Position numbers and translations under genes: made by a program. Positions 33,539 through 46,526 of a stretch of DNA of 64,000 nucleotides are shown here, in pieces. This stretch comes from Siphonodentalium dalli (taxonomy: Eukaryota; Mollusca; Scaphopoda; Gadilida; Siphonodentaliidae): contig CP136064.1 of NCBI GenBank assembly GCA_032622095.1, positions 148,430,864 through 148,494,863 on the forward strand, written 5' to 3'. How positions within the stretch are numbered: position 1 is the first letter of the stretch; each line of letters opens with the position of its first letter. The notes beneath the pieces were generated by a model, which had not been told where the DNA came from, did not search any database, and saw only the letters and a list, made by a program, of their open reading frames with translations.

Positions 33539-35837
33539 TAGTCCAGTGCATTTATGAGAAAAAATGCCAAACCCGGAACTAATTGCAACAGAATATTTTT
33601 TTGCTGGAGTAAGTACATAAACCCTCCATAAACAACATACTAAAAATCGGCAAAAATCGGAAAAAGGGAAATTGGTGAATTTCGTGAAATAAATTTGGGG
33701 AAATTTGGTCAAATCATCAATTTATGGATTTTCATGGATGTTTATAAAAACAATAAAATTCACAAATCCTACAAAAAGGATGTGTATTGTGTCGTCCTCA
33801 GTTTCCTGAACCCAGTACTGAAAACCAGTCCCAGATTCATTACGTATTTTTCGAGTTGTGTGCCTTCAAAAATGCAAGTTTACCTGATTTCGGCCCATTT
33901 TCGGGGCCTCACTTTCGAAGAATGAGCCAAAATGCCTTATTAATGATTAATTATTAAAAAAAAACTAGAGCAAACTGAAGGGATTTTTCACTGTTTTAGT
34001 AATTTCCTCACTAGATTAAACACAAAATATGATTAATATGTGCATCTATAATTAAGGAGAAGATTATATTCTCAAACAAAATGTGTGTTCCATTGTATGG
34101 ACTTAGCCAATTTTGCCTCTGACACTGAACGTGTGTGATGAAATGCAATATTTGAGGTCATGTAACTCAATAATTTAATACCAATATGCCATGCGTTTCT
34201 TATAACCTTTTAAGTATGTTGGATTGAACAAATTGTAAAGGTATTAACAGGACATTATTTAAGAAAATCAACTTATGGCCCTTTGAATACTTAGTCTTAG
34301 CTTGTTTCCAAAGATGCCAGTTTGAGGCATTTTTGTCCATTCTAAAAGGATTTGGGCCATAAAAACAAAAAACAAAGGGTGTTCTAATGTGTAAAATTAT
34401 TTGAACTTTCCTTCCACAACACGTAAGTGATAAAAAATTAGCCTTACATTGGTTATGCCATAGTATGTCACTAGATTTCTTTCATTTTTCAGGAAACTGA
34501 CTCCAAATTTTAACGTTGGTATAGGGGTAGGAAAAATCACAAAATGCAATCTTATCACCAAATTACAGCCATTTCAGACACAATGTTGTTTTCTTCCAGT
34601 TTGTGTACATTCCTGTTGCATTATAAAACTGCTTAATACGTTATCGGACGTTGATTTAGAACTTTATGGTTATGTTGTATAAAAACAATCTCAAAATGCC
34701 AATTTGACATTTCACTGCCAAATTATGACAACAAATATTATAGCTCTGGCAATAAACATAAACAAAGGAAATATGAAATTATGCATGAAAGAACAATGTA
34801 AGCAGAAGCTGTTAATATAAAGTTTTATGCTTCAAGATGCATAATTTTGAAGTTTTTGTTGATATGCTTTCCCCTACCCCATTGTTCTGCCGTTCAAATT
34901 TGGAGTAAGTTTCCATAATGATGAGTGAAATCCAGTGACATTCATTGGTATAACCATTGAAATGCTATTTTCTCAACAAAAAAATGATTTAAGAGGACAG
35001 ATCACATAATTTTACACAATAAACTTTCGTTAATTATTCTTAATATGCCTAAAATCCTTTTAAAATTGACAAAAACGCCCCACAATAGCATTTTCGGAAA
35101 AGAGGCTAGACTAAGAGTTCATAGGACCATAATTTTATTTTATTCACCAATGTATTTGGAAATTACTTCACAATTTCTTCAATCTAGTATTCTCAAAATG
35201 TTATGAGAAAAGCAGAGCATATGGATATTAATTTATTGAGTTACATGACCTCAAATATGGCATTTCATCACACAAGTTCTGTGGCAAGGAAAATTTGGCT
35301 AAGTCCATACAATGGAACACACATTTTGTTTGAGAATATTTTATTCTCCTTATTCATAGATGCACATATTAAACATATTTTGTGTTTAATCTAGTGATTA
35401 AAACAGTGAAAAGGTCATTAATTTGGCACTAGTTTTTTAAATAATTAACCATATAATACGGCATTTGGCTCATTCTGCGAAATTAAGGCTCCAAAATCAG
35501 GTAAACTCGCGTTTTTGAAAGCACACAACTCGAAAAATACTTAAGGAATCTGGGAATGGTTTCCAGTTCTGGATTCAGGAAAATGTGGTCGACAAAATAG
35601 GAATGATATTTGTAGGACTTGTAAATTTGAATTTTTTATATACATTCATGAAAATCCATATATTGATGATTTGACCAAATTTTCCCAATTTATTTTCCAC
35701 GAAATTCACTAATTTCCCTTTTTCCGATTTTTGCCGATTTTTAGTATGTTGTTTACGGAGGGTATATGTACCAATTCCAGCAAAAAAAAATTCTGTTGCA
35801 ATTAGTTCTGGGTAAAACCATAAATGCACTGGACTAT
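33539..35837. repeat. 2.3 kb imperfect palindrome with ~1 kb arms
   Basis: The left arm (33539 to ~34560) and right arm (~34850-35837) are diverged reverse complements. Shared blocks in order are GTCCAGTGCATTTATG, AACTAATTGCAACAGAAT, ACATACTAAAAATCGGCAAA, TTTTTCGAGTTGTGTGC, CTAGATTAAACACAAAATAT, CAAAATGTGTGTTCCATTGT and ACTCCAAATTT. The ~290 bp spacer is unique. It lies in the intron between exons B and C. No transposase; a long-TIR element or an old inverted duplication. Confidence 0.85.
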
Positions 35838-36364
35838 ATGTAACATTTCATTTGAGTGCATAATCCAATCCTGTGTATCCTTACCCACTTTTGCCAATAG
35901 GCTTCGCCACATTCTGTAAAAATATGTACCAATATTTTATCACGATAAATCTCCAATGACGAGATGTTGTGTGTTAAAATCTTTGTTATGAAAACAATAC
36001 TGTTACAGTGCTAGCCATTTTATAAACAAATAGTTCAGCAAACTCTGATCAAATCATGAATGTTTATATTATAAATATTATAAAAGTTCAGAGGAATGAA
36101 AATTATTCCAGAAAACACAGATTTTCAATTAAAACATTTGATTTGCAATTGCCATTGGTGATTTTTGTCGATTAAATGACTTTCACTGCAACAGTAATGT
36201 TTACATAACAATGTCTTCAACATGCGCAATCTTGTCATTGGAGATTTGTCAGGGGTTCCACAATTATTTGTGCATGACCAAAGAACTCTTTAGTCTTATC
36301 CACCGGGGTGGGGTGGGGGAGGGGAATTGTTTTTGGTTAGGTATACACATAGATATATGGTTAT

Positions 36365-36790
36365 TATACCCCCCGATATTAGTCGGCGGGTATATAGTTG
36401 ACGTCTTGAGCCGTCCGTGCGTCCGTCCATACAAACATTTTGCATTATAACTCAAGAGTCGGTTGTCATATTTTGATGCCCTATGGCATGGTGACGGACC
36501 AGAAATGGGGAACGAATATGCATAATATCACGAGTTGTGACTATCAATGCCTACCTGAGTTATGTGCCCTGTTCGACTTTATGAAATTGAGTCAGTCCGT
36601 ACAAAGTTTTTGCAATATAAGTTAAGTGTCGGTTGTCGAATTTTGATGTGGTTTGGTATGGTGATAGACCAGAATGATCGGGGAAGGATGTATGTACATA
36701 TTACTGCATATCACAGGTTTCGCCTGTCAATGCATACCAGAGTTACCGGCCTTGTTCCATCTGTAAACACAAGAAGGAATTAATTTGATT
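36365..36790 (-). mobile_element. Hairpin-ended tandem element F8
   Basis: Hairpin TATACCCCCCGA ... TCGGCGGGTATA (36365-36394), then CCGTCCGTGCGTCCGTCC. Two ~169 bp units follow (36431, 36600), each with AAGTGTCGGTTGTC-type sequence and TATGGTGA..GACCAGAA. Confidence 0.8.
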
Positions 36791-37560
36791 ACATGCCAGA
36801 ACAAGACAGTATATCAGACATTAGAAATTTATGAGATACCCTTTTCAATTTCATGTTATGTAACAATCAGGTTAATGATATCTAGTCATCATTGAGTATT
36901 CACCATGTAGTATCCAATTTGTGATACAGTTTTTTTTGTTTTATTACTTTTATTCAGGTAATATATTAATTTTGTTACTAAATATTTCTTCCGTTGATCA
37001 TAAGTTTCCTGAATGATATTACGGTGGTCCACTGTGCAGTGGGCCGGGATCCTGTGAAATCCAGAATGTTGCTATATCTGATGCTTAAGAGTCACTATAG
37101 CTGCCTATATAGCCCTATACCAACAAGCATGGTACTAACATGCTTGCAAACAACATTACATGATGAGTACTTGTAAATTGTTTGAAGAAAAAAACATTTT
37201 GGAAAAAATTTACAAGCACAATTTTTTCGGCCTCTGGGCCACCCACCCACCCCCCCCCCCCCACCCCAGCCCTATATACGGAATTATTTTGCAGACCCCC
37301 CCCCCCCCTGTTTAAATCAAGATTTTTTTTCATTTAAATGGATTTATTTGATTTTTTTTCTATTTTGTATATAAGATGGTGTCTGTACATCCAACCGAAA
37401 GCCAATGACTGGCGGTAGCGTATGTTCCAAGGTGCCCGACACTATATATGCTATAAATTTGGATAGTCACTGTAAGCTAGTGTTTCGTGTCTATTTTTAT
37501 TCGCCGACTACTCGTCAGGGGGAGGCGATTTAATTAGATAAGTTGACATTTTATATGTCT
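36791..37560. repeat. Intron DNA with poly-C runs
   Basis: C-rich runs at 37242-37270 and 37297-37308 are likely length-variable. AATGTTGCTATATCTGATG and other AT-rich DNA show no features. GGTGCCCGACAC near 37430 matches the SINE-like block at 11061. Confidence 0.5.
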
Positions 37561-37724
37561 GTTAACATGTATTCCATGTGTATATAGTTTGGGCCACGTC
37601 ATGTGGTTTTGTTGGATTTGCAAATTTCATGCAATCATTCTTGTTAACATGTATTACATGTGTATATAGTTTTTGCCACGTCATGTGGGATTGTAGGATT
37701 TGCAATTTTCATGCAATCATTCTG
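37561..37724 (+). repeat. 82-bp tandem duplication
   Basis: GTTAACATGTATTCCATGTG starts copy 1 at 37561 and GTTAACATGTATTACATGTG starts copy 2 at 37643. Both continue through GCCACGTCATGTGG and TTCATGCAATCATTCT with a few differences. Confidence 0.9.
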
Positions 37725-37735
37725 TTGGATGGTTT

Positions 37736-37890
37736 GTAGTTTCAACCTCTCAGCGTTTGCTGCCGATGTGAAGACTGCATGTCGGGTCGCTTTAAGATAG
37801 ACATATTTCTGACTGTAGCGTCAGTAGTTTCAACCTCTCCGCGTTCGTTGCCGATGTGAAGACTGCATGTTTCCGATATTTTAATATGTG
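37736..37890 (+). repeat. 88-bp direct duplication
   Basis: GTAGTTTCAACCTCTCAGCG (37736) and GTAGTTTCAACCTCTCCGCG (37824) both lead into TGCCGATGTGAAGACTGCAT. ACATATTTCTGACTGTAGCG recurs at 37801 and near 38108. Confidence 0.85.
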
Positions 37891-38754
37891 TATAGTATAT
37901 AGCCAGCACGTGGCAGTTCAGCCGTCAATCACGCTTTAAGGCGTGTCCAATGGCTTTAGTGCCCAGTCGAGTCAAGCTAACATAAGTTGGTTAGGTCATG
38001 TGACGATATATGCCACATATGTGGTGTGAAATTGATACCGCTGATGTTGCGATAAGGAATTAATCACTTCTTTAATGTCTTATTTGACTCGCCGTTAATC
38101 TTAGTCTGACATATTTCTGACTGTAGCGTCAAGAATGAATTGATTACCATTAATTGGCACATATGTTTTCAGTCTAGTCTCTGTCCAAGGTTTTTGGATT
38201 TCGAAGTTTGGCCAAGTTTAAATAATGCCAAAACATTTATTTAGGTTTATGTGACTTCTTCGGGTTGCATATTTTATGCAGTCTGCATATTGCATGCAAT
38301 ATATATGTCATATTCTTGGTGGAATACATCGGATTCAGTTTAAATTTGCATATTATATGCCATCTGTATGTTACTTCCATGTTAGCGAAAGAGCGTAACA
38401 TCCACCACTCATCCCAAAGATATGGGTTGAAATAAATGGTAAATGCCAGTAGGCCCAGCATGTGTGCAAATCCAGTCAAGATAGAGCATAGAATCAAATT
38501 GGATTGTCCAAATGAACTAGTGGGCCATAGGTTCTTGCTGGCATGCCAGAACATGATACCAATTACGAATTTATCATTCTATAGGTAACAGTGGGTTCTA
38601 AATAGCACATGCATCGCTTATGGATGAGAATTAATTCATGAGTATTGTCCAGACATCATCGATCGTCTACACATCTAGGTGCACCCATTAATTTGGGATA
38701 ATAATGTGTATAGCTATAGTGATAATATAGCTGTATATTTAGCGTGTATCATTA

Positions 38755-38885
38755 GCTCAGCCCTTTTAATTCAGATTGTTTGGCTTCGGCAATCTGCTAC
38801 GGCAACCCTTTATCGTGGCCCAGTTTGCTTCAGCAAATGGCTTCGGCATTGCCGATTGCCGTAGCCAATTATGAGGGCTGTTAGC
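38755..38885 (+). repeat. Dispersed repeat C, copy 1 (inverted copy 49475-49575)
   Basis: TTTTAATTCAGATTGTTTGG, GGCAAC and CCCAGTTTGCTTCAGC, then GTAGCCAATTATGAG, match the reverse complement of 49475-49575. The second copy lacks ~25 bp in the middle. It begins TCAGCCC and ends GGGCTGTTAGCT, hinting at short inverted ends. Confidence 0.75.
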
Positions 38886-38934
38886 TATAATGTACCATTG
38901 TAAGTTTGTGACTCGAGCGTGTACTCGTGGTGTA

Positions 38935-39186
38935 ATATGCACAATTGTAGTGCGCCCGTTCAGTTGGGTATTTTATATGTATAGCTATATCAATGATATA
39001 GCATTGTTACTGGAAACTACCGTTTCGGTATAGTTTATTCAATTAGTCAATCCTAACACAATATGCACAATTGTAGTGCGCCCGTTCAGTGGGGTATTTT
39101 ATATGTATAGCTATATCAATCATACAGCATTGTTACTGGAAACTACCGTTTCGGTATAGTTTATTCAATTAGTCCATCCTAACACC
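38935..39186 (+). repeat. 126-bp tandem duplication
   Basis: Copies 38935-39060 and 39061-39186 differ at only a few sites. Both hold ATATGCACAATTGTAGTGCG and GAAACTACCGTTTCGGTATA. A third, diverged copy starts near 39310. Confidence 0.9.
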
Positions 39187-41289
39187 AAGGCTGGCGCAAA
39201 TCCGTTGATAAGCGGGTCCTTGAAATGTCATGTGTATATCTAACGTGTACCGTTAGCTATAAGAATAATACAGCATTATTAGTTAGTGACCCGAGCGTAT
39301 TCACGTGGTGGTATATACACATTTGTAGTGTGCCCATTTAGGGATATTTGTTTAAGTATAGTTATTATAGCTATAATATAGCATTGTATCATGAATTGTA
39401 TAGTGACTTATCCAAGCATATTCGGATCACCAGAGAACAACACAGCCATCCAGTCGAAGCAGTCAGGATACCTGGTAATTAAACCAGTTATTCAACAGGA
39501 TTACTATTACTGTTATGAAAATATGTAATTGTGCAATTTCTCTGATAAATAAGGTTGCTTATTATATTCAAGGCTGGATTAATCAGAACTCTATGATTAT
39601 TTTTTATTGTTTTTTTGTATACCAAAGAAACATACAAATAGCATGGCAGTACAGCTATAGCGACCATGTGCTTTGGGCCAAAAAAAAAACGTCTCTGTTT
39701 CCGGTACCCGGCCTGGCTGAGATTTTCTTGCCGGCCTCAATTTTTTTTTTAATTTTCATGAAGTCCATAGTAACCTGTCTGTCTGAGTTAATGGCTATGG
39801 TTTTCCCAATACCAACAGCAGAACTAACCACCAATCGCGATCGCGCATTCTAGATATAAATAAGACAACTAGGTCGGCCATGCTACGCAGTGAATACCGT
39901 GGCGTAAATCAAACTCTACCCCGACGAGTCACAACGGAAATCCCCCCGTCTTTTGTGGGCTGTGTATTTTAAAAAGTAGTTACAGTACAATGTATTAATT
40001 ATACCGGTAGCTCCCTTAACTTCCTTCACCTAATTGGGGGCAAAACTTGCCTGAAAGACCATCTGTTCGCGACAAAATTAAACAGTGAAAAGCATGTGCG
40101 TTTTTAGCGGGGAAAATGACAGTCCGTATTACGTTATCAGTCCTGGAAATTAGCGTCATCAAAAGCCGAAATCACCATCACCATTGACAAGACGAAATTG
40201 TCATCAAAGATTAAAATGCATTGGCATCCTTGAATATTCACATAAACCCGATTTTAACCCACTTTAAATAAACAACTGTTATGAATGACACAACAACTGG
40301 GTCACTGTGTCACCAGACTCACCAACCAAACGAATCATGCAGTGGGTCAGGTGAATAAACTCTGTGTTTATGACACTCTCTTTGATGTTTTCCGACCAAG
40401 CGGCAGATACCACTGATAGAAACAACTCGCACTGTATGAAAGGATTAAACACGCATTGCTGATCATCTGATGTGCATACATGTACTGCATGTAAGGATTA
40501 TTTGATAACTTCCTGTTAATTATACTGAAAGTTGGCAGGTAATCAATTCTGCTATTTAAAACTTTCCGGGATTGAACAGGATTGAAACAAAATATGTCGG
40601 AAATAGGTGACTTTAAACCACAATACTAGTTTGTGATTTGGTAATATGGACAAGTTGTCACTGAAAAATAATGATCATCTATGAAGAGAAATAAGAGGGG
40701 ATGAAAATACAATAGGTTTTATTGAAATGGCAAATATTTATTCCATAAAACGATCTCTGTCAACACCAACACCTGTAAATTTGCGTAGGTAGTGATGAAT
40801 AGAATGGCATAACATGTGTAACCTCAGGCCCATCTACACCAGAGATATTCAGGGAAAGATTGGAACAAAACATGTTTATTTCTGCATATCCAAGAACAGT
40901 CAGTAACATTGTTCTGGTCACATGTAATTTGTAAATAAAGGTATCAGATACTACTGTTGCATTGTGGGCTGGTAGCTGCATGGACTACATGTATGTAAGA
41001 GGAATAACTCGAAACCCATGGCCATAGCCTAATACATTGAATTTTCACACTGGAGCACATAATAGAGCTAGAAAATATCTTTAACACCTAATACATGACA
41101 TAATAGTCCAGCAAGCTGCATAATATATTACCAGTTAGCATGTATAAAAGCATGCCAATTTTATAATACATGTTATTTTATCACTTTCAAATGGCCGGTT
41201 AAAAAAAAAAAAAAAAAAACCCTGCCTGCCTACCTGGAAAATTTTCCCCATGTTATCGGAAACAGACATTGGCCTTATGCATACACTAA
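39187..41289. other. Large intron region, no supported feature
   Basis: Short frames only (39515-39853 +, 40760-40981 -), with no motif or splice pattern. A poly-A run of ~19 lies at 41201-41219. Confidence 0.4.
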
Positions 41290-41386
41290 CAGTAATGCCC
41301 TAAGTAATTGACTCCTGATGATTTTATGATTAAGTTACCCATAATTCTGCTGTGGTTAAGGGGTTGATTATTTAGGGCATTACTGT
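41290..41386. mobile_element. CAGTAATGCCC MITE, complete copy 3
   Basis: ACAGTAATGCCCTAAGTAAT and ATTATTTAGGGCATTACTGT are inverted ends of a 97 bp palindromic element; TA at the right edge suggests a TA target site. The centre has TTACCCATAATTCTGCTGTG. Confidence 0.85.
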
Positions 41387-41559
41387 AGCTCCATGTGGGT
41401 TCCAATGTTCTGAAATCTGGAAAGGTAGAGCTGTGCTTAAACTTTTACTAATAAATTTAGTCAATTTTAGATGAAAACTGAATATATTTATAAATCACGC
41501 TTGCTCTCAGTGACTTGAGGACATACCGTAATCAAACTACATATATATATCAAGTATAG

Positions 41560-42420
41560 GCAAGTAGTCCTTATGTCGAAAAAATGTTGCGCATTTTCGG
41601 AATGTTAAAAGCGATAGGAGAACGGTTTCTATACCACCAGTGTGTCTATTTTCAGAATCGACCTGTTTCCAGCTTGATATTTTAGTGGAAACAGGTTTGT
41701 GTGAGGCTTTTGTTTGTGCACCCCTCTATTTTTTCCCTGTCCACCTGGTAATAAAAAATATGCTATTACGCATAGCAAGTTCGGTAAGTGGCTTTATTTG
41801 TTCTGGAAATTGAAAAATAGGGAGAGATCTTGCTACAAATTGCATATCTTAATGTGGAATTTTATCATAAAATCATCAGATGAATTGTATTTATGACTGC
41901 ATTTTCAATTTCCAAATATTAAGGTATTGTATATTCTTAAAATCAGCTACATCACAGATAGACGAACATGAACAATCTTCAAGAATATCTTGATCATATG
42001 TCACAAACAAAACAAATTTCGGAATGTCAAACACGACATGCAAACGGTTTATTTATCAATAGCGTGTCTACTTTCAAAGTCTACCTGTGTCCAGTTGAAA
42101 TTTTATTGGAAAAAGTGTTTTTGGACTGTTTTAAGAATTTAAAGAGCCTTTACTTATTATACAAATATTAATCCTCATAACTAACCTTCTGGTTGTCTGT
42201 GTGAGTTGAAAATAACAAACATATCAAATATGGTGGTCTACTTTCAGACTCTACCTTTTTCCAGTCTGACATTTTAGTGGAAACAAATTGTTTGGACGGT
42301 TTCAAGAATTTAAAGAGCGTTTCCTGGTTATAAAAAATATTAACTAACACGATTAGCCTTTATATCATGAATTGTGCAATTTGAAATTATGTACATATAT
42401 CAAGTATGACTCTGAGATGT
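41560..42420 (+). repeat. Diverged tandem block
   Basis: Three loosely related units share TGTCTAYTTTCAGARTC, CCTGTTTCCAG / CTTTTTCCAGTCTGA, ATTTTAGTGGAAACA and TTTAAAGAGCRTTT. CTACAGTTGCGATAAAATAT at 42470 is the reverse of a motif at 48510-48530. Confidence 0.55.
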
Positions 42421-42956
42421 ATTTTTGAGAATATAGGTGTCATCAGATAAGTCTCCGCGGGTTCAGTACTACAGTTGCGATAAAATATTTAACATTGAAC
42501 CCTATAGAGAGTTTGACAATTTACTCAAATGTTCACAGTGATGTAACTTATATATGCATGACTCTTACTTATAACTACTGTAACTATATGTGATTTTACA
42601 AAATTAACTTGCAATATAATCAGGCCACCAGATACCGTTATTGATAAAAATGTGTTTCGCATCAATAATATACATCACAATCACGTGCTTCAGTGATAAT
42701 GTCCACTATTCTACAAATGTAATGCTTATCAAGACTAAAGTTTCAGGATGTCGTTTTAAATTGATTGATGGTGTTTTTTTCATCAATTGACAACATTAAG
42801 GTTTATTGCCAGGACGAGGTACCGCATAATAAGCAGTTGTGTGGTAACAAATCTGCAAGTCATATTTATGTAAGTGTCTGTCACTGTTTGTTAAAATTGT
42901 TGGGTCATGTAGAATTTTTTATATTTTCATGCCAAGCTTATGGATCATTCTTTTTA

Positions 42957-44520
42957 TGTGTACCCATACCATGTATGGTACACATAATGCCGACATCCGG
43001 ATCAACCATCCGTCGTTCGTCCATCCGTCTGTCATTATATCCGATTCGATTGATATCCGATTCGATTACTCGAATATTTTTAATCGTATCGTGTTCAAAT
43101 TTTATGTGCATGTTTATGATGACACACTCCTCACCAGTATAGTTTTTGGTATCGATCGGTTGATCAGTTTAGAAATTATTAACACTTTGCATCCGCACAT
43201 AGGCATGAGCTATCCGATGCTGTAACCAAAGTATTTTTTGTCCGATTGTGTTCATATTTGATATGTAGGTTTATGATGACACACACACACCTCACCAGTA
43301 TAATTTTTGGTATCGATTGGTTGATCGGTTTAGAAAATAATTAACCCTGCACACAAATGCTATCTGATGCATCTAAGTCAAACAATTTTCTTCTGATATG
43401 CCTAATATTTCTTACCTAGGTTGTTCTTAGCACGTTCTTCATCTGTATGGTTATTGGTATCGTTTAGTTAACCCTTTCTGCTCTTGTTTTTAAATAGAAT
43501 TCATCCAAGCTGTGTTGACTTAAAATATTTTTCATCTGATCTCCACCAAATTTGGTACATATGGTCCTTACCCCGAAATACAGAGTTATGGCCATTTAAA
43601 ATTCAAGTAACTGATAATGTAATCAATGCCTGCACTGTGACTGAGCTTAGAAGAGAAGAGAACTTTTGGCATAGCACAGAGTGTATTATTGGAAATTGAG
43701 TTATGTTTCACTGGACACTAAATAGAGATACTGGTAGATAGCATGGATATAGCAGAGTCTGTTGATAACACTTGTCAAAACTGTGATTGATGACTCTGTT
43801 TTCTGTGCAGTATTTAGTTAACCCCTTTGTTGAAACAGGTTCATGACATTAGACACTGACTTATTGTATACATGGGTTTCTAAATCCAATGACATGCTTT
43901 TTATGGACTTTTTGTGTTTATCAGTTCATTAGTTTGGGTAAGTTTAACCCCATTCTATCCGATTCATAACTCAAATATTTCCCTTGATTATGTTTATAGC
44001 TCTTGGCATAGTTTATGATAACACACCCCTAACCTGCATAGTGAGGTTCGTTTGGTTTATTTGCTTAAAAATATTAACATCCTCCACCAATCCTGTTGAC
44101 ACAATGTGATAACTAAATATTATTCACATGGTCGCTATATAAATAATTGCAACCATGTTAATGATGATACATTCTTCACCTGTATAGATTTTGGTAAATA
44201 TTAACCATAACTTTAATTATATTTCTGCTGTTTACATACATTATATCTTTCCAATGATCAGCTTAGAAGAAAATTAACCCACCCCATTCCATAGTCATAC
44301 AGTATGCTATCCAATGTAATGAATCTAATATTTTCAATCTGACCAATCTCATATCCTACCTCCAGCTATCTGAAAATTCTGCATTAAAACATTTTATATC
44401 CAATCATTATCAATCATTTTATATCCAGGTCCATACATCCCTCACTTGTATAGATGTTCAGGTATTGATTGGTTTTTTGATTGGGAAATATTAACCATTT
44501 TCTCCCATCTAAATGATCCC
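42957..44520 (-). mobile_element. Hairpin-ended tandem element F9, copy 1
   Basis: Hairpin TGTGTACCCATACCATG / TATGGTACACAT at 42957-42984, then ATCCGTCGTTCGTCCATCCG. Diverged ~165-180 bp units follow with TATGATGACACAC, TTTTTGGTATCGATCGG and AGAAATTATTAAC, fading towards 44520. The family recurs at 53838 and 63586. Confidence 0.75.
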
Positions 44521-44759
44521 ATGAATTTTTAATATGCAGCTAACACAAAACTTAATAAAAAAAATAACAATAATAAAAAAAACATAATATGTTATGTCTC
44601 ACATTCCAATGTAATAAGCAAATAAATGGAGTTGCTATGATGTTTATCTACTTAATGTCTTAACTATTTTGTCTTTAACTGCTTTGGTGCTTCTCTCTGA
44701 CTATTGATTGAGCTTAATTAGCTTTATCACTCTATAAGACATATCTGTGTTGGAGTGAC

Positions 44760-45010
44760 CTAATAGTTTGAAATCGTATGCCACATCCATGTTCCTATAG
44801 TGTTTATGTGAGCAAGGTGCCCAATAAGTCTGATTCCACTTGTGACCTTAATAGTAAGGTGTGAATTGTTGAAACTTTTGCACTCATGAAAAGGTTGGTG
44901 TAAGGATTTATTAAAATAGCTAATCGGTATCGCCAAGGTATGGGTTAAACATCTGCCGATCGTGATCGGCCTCTCGTTTAGTATTAAATTTGGAGAAACC
45001 CGACCAACAT
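44760..45010 (-). repeat. SINE-like block, inverted relative to 11050
   Basis: On the - strand TAAACGAGAGGCCGATCACG leads to GATGTTTAACCCATACCTTG, similar to GAGAGGCCGATCATGATC and TTTAACCCACACCTT at 11085-11125. GGGCACCTTGCTCACAT is near its far end. No clear promoter boxes were found. Confidence 0.4.
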
Positions 45011-45980
45011 TAATGGAACAACAACAACAACTCATCTATGTCAATGATATGTTTAGCCATACATGTGAATAGGGTGGTATTGCTTCAAATTTTTAAATAA
45101 TGTTATCATGTCCATATGTATTGCTAAATATTGCTGGGCATAGATTAGTTGTTGTTCTAAAAGTCCTAGTCGGGTTTATCGAAATTGTGAGTTGAAATTA
45201 TGTTGATCTGATGATAAAGAAGACATTTCTCCATCCACTTAATACATCCACCCAGGATACATGTTTCACATACGAAATTAACATCATAGTCAACATAACA
45301 AATCACTCCCTCAAATCCTTGGCCACAAGAATAAAAATAAATTGTCAGTATAAATAGGCAAGAGATCTCTGGACAATTTCTAAGAGAGAATTTATTTATA
45401 AGAAGACATATATGTGCATTATGTGCTTGGTCTTATATATAGTGCAACACATAAAGATGCAAGTGACACAGAGTGTGTGCAAAGCTTAAAAACTCTTACA
45501 TATGAATCACGATTAATGGGATAGAATAATAATGACACTTGTTGTCAATTTCACCATGTCTACTACAAAATGAAGTCATAAATTCTGTATTTGTGTGCAT
45601 GTGTGAGAACTGTGGGTCCTAACAAAAACAATAACTTTGTTGTATTATTATATGGTGATAAAGTTTACTATAATTCTCTAATTTTGCGACAAGTTTACGT
45701 GCCTTTACTGGTTGGACAATTGTCGATATTGTGGATTGTACAGCATTTTTGTTTATATTGTGAGGAGAGGGTTCAATATATCTTTATAGGCTGGCATGAT
45801 ATTAATGGCGCAACAAGATTGCGAAGAGACATGAAGTCGTGCATAGTGGTTTTCTGAATACCACTTGTTGATACTAGCAAAGTGTCGAAGAACATAGTTG
45901 AGGGGATCCTTCCATCATCCTTCATAATGTATCATGACTCCATCTGTTGTGAACAAACCATTGACTTAAGCTTAATGGAT
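45011..45980. other. Unassigned intron DNA
   Basis: No repeats or exon signals recognised. Confidence 0.4.
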
Positions 45981-46526
45981 CGTTCTCCCCCAAGGATATA
46001 CTTGGGCTTTGAACCGTGACGCCCCATGGCGATCAACACTCTGGGCCTTGCATTTTCCCGTTAATTATATAGTGTCTATAGTCTGATGATAGTGGTTATG
46101 TTCAAATGGTGACACAGACATGAAACTGTACAGGTTTGTGCCCCATGGGCCATTGATCATGATAAGATCGAGAAACTTAGCCTTGGCATTAAAATTTTGA
46201 CTGGAAATTGCCATTATAGCTTATTATAGTGTCGTGATTCGATGCCAGTGTTTGCGTTTCAGATGCAATTAAATACCTGACCATCGGAGTGAACCAAATG
46301 TCTTATTTAAGGGTAGCAACGGTTGCTAATCAAATACCACAATGGTGTTCTAATCATTCATTGGTATTTTTGCCTTAATTTAGTCAGTGTCTACTCACAT
46401 GGAGCTGGTTTTATTCAAAGTTATGTCTAAAACTGTGCAGGCATGTTCTGCATAGGCCATCGATCGTTTTAAGATCGGGAGACTTTGCCGCCACCCGATG
46501 TCTCCTTAGTAACGGTTACTAAGCAC
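45981..46526 (-). repeat. Hairpin-ended repeat F10, split by the 46527 hAT
   Basis: TCCCCCAAGGATATACTTGG (hairpin, 45985-46007) precedes two diverged units ~305 bp apart, at 46113 (GACATGAAACTGTACAGG) and 46418 (TATGTCTAAAACTGTGCAGG). Each has TAAGATCGRGARACTT. The unit continues after the hAT at 47774 (CTACCAGGAATTTGCAGG). Confidence 0.6.

Noticed and set aside
39515-39853. 112-codon + strand frame
   Set aside because: Rich in T-run Phe/Leu/Ile codons, no motif, no splice context; expected in AT-rich DNA.
40760-40981. 73-codon - strand frame
   Set aside because: Composition plausible but no homologous motif, start context or neighbouring exon.
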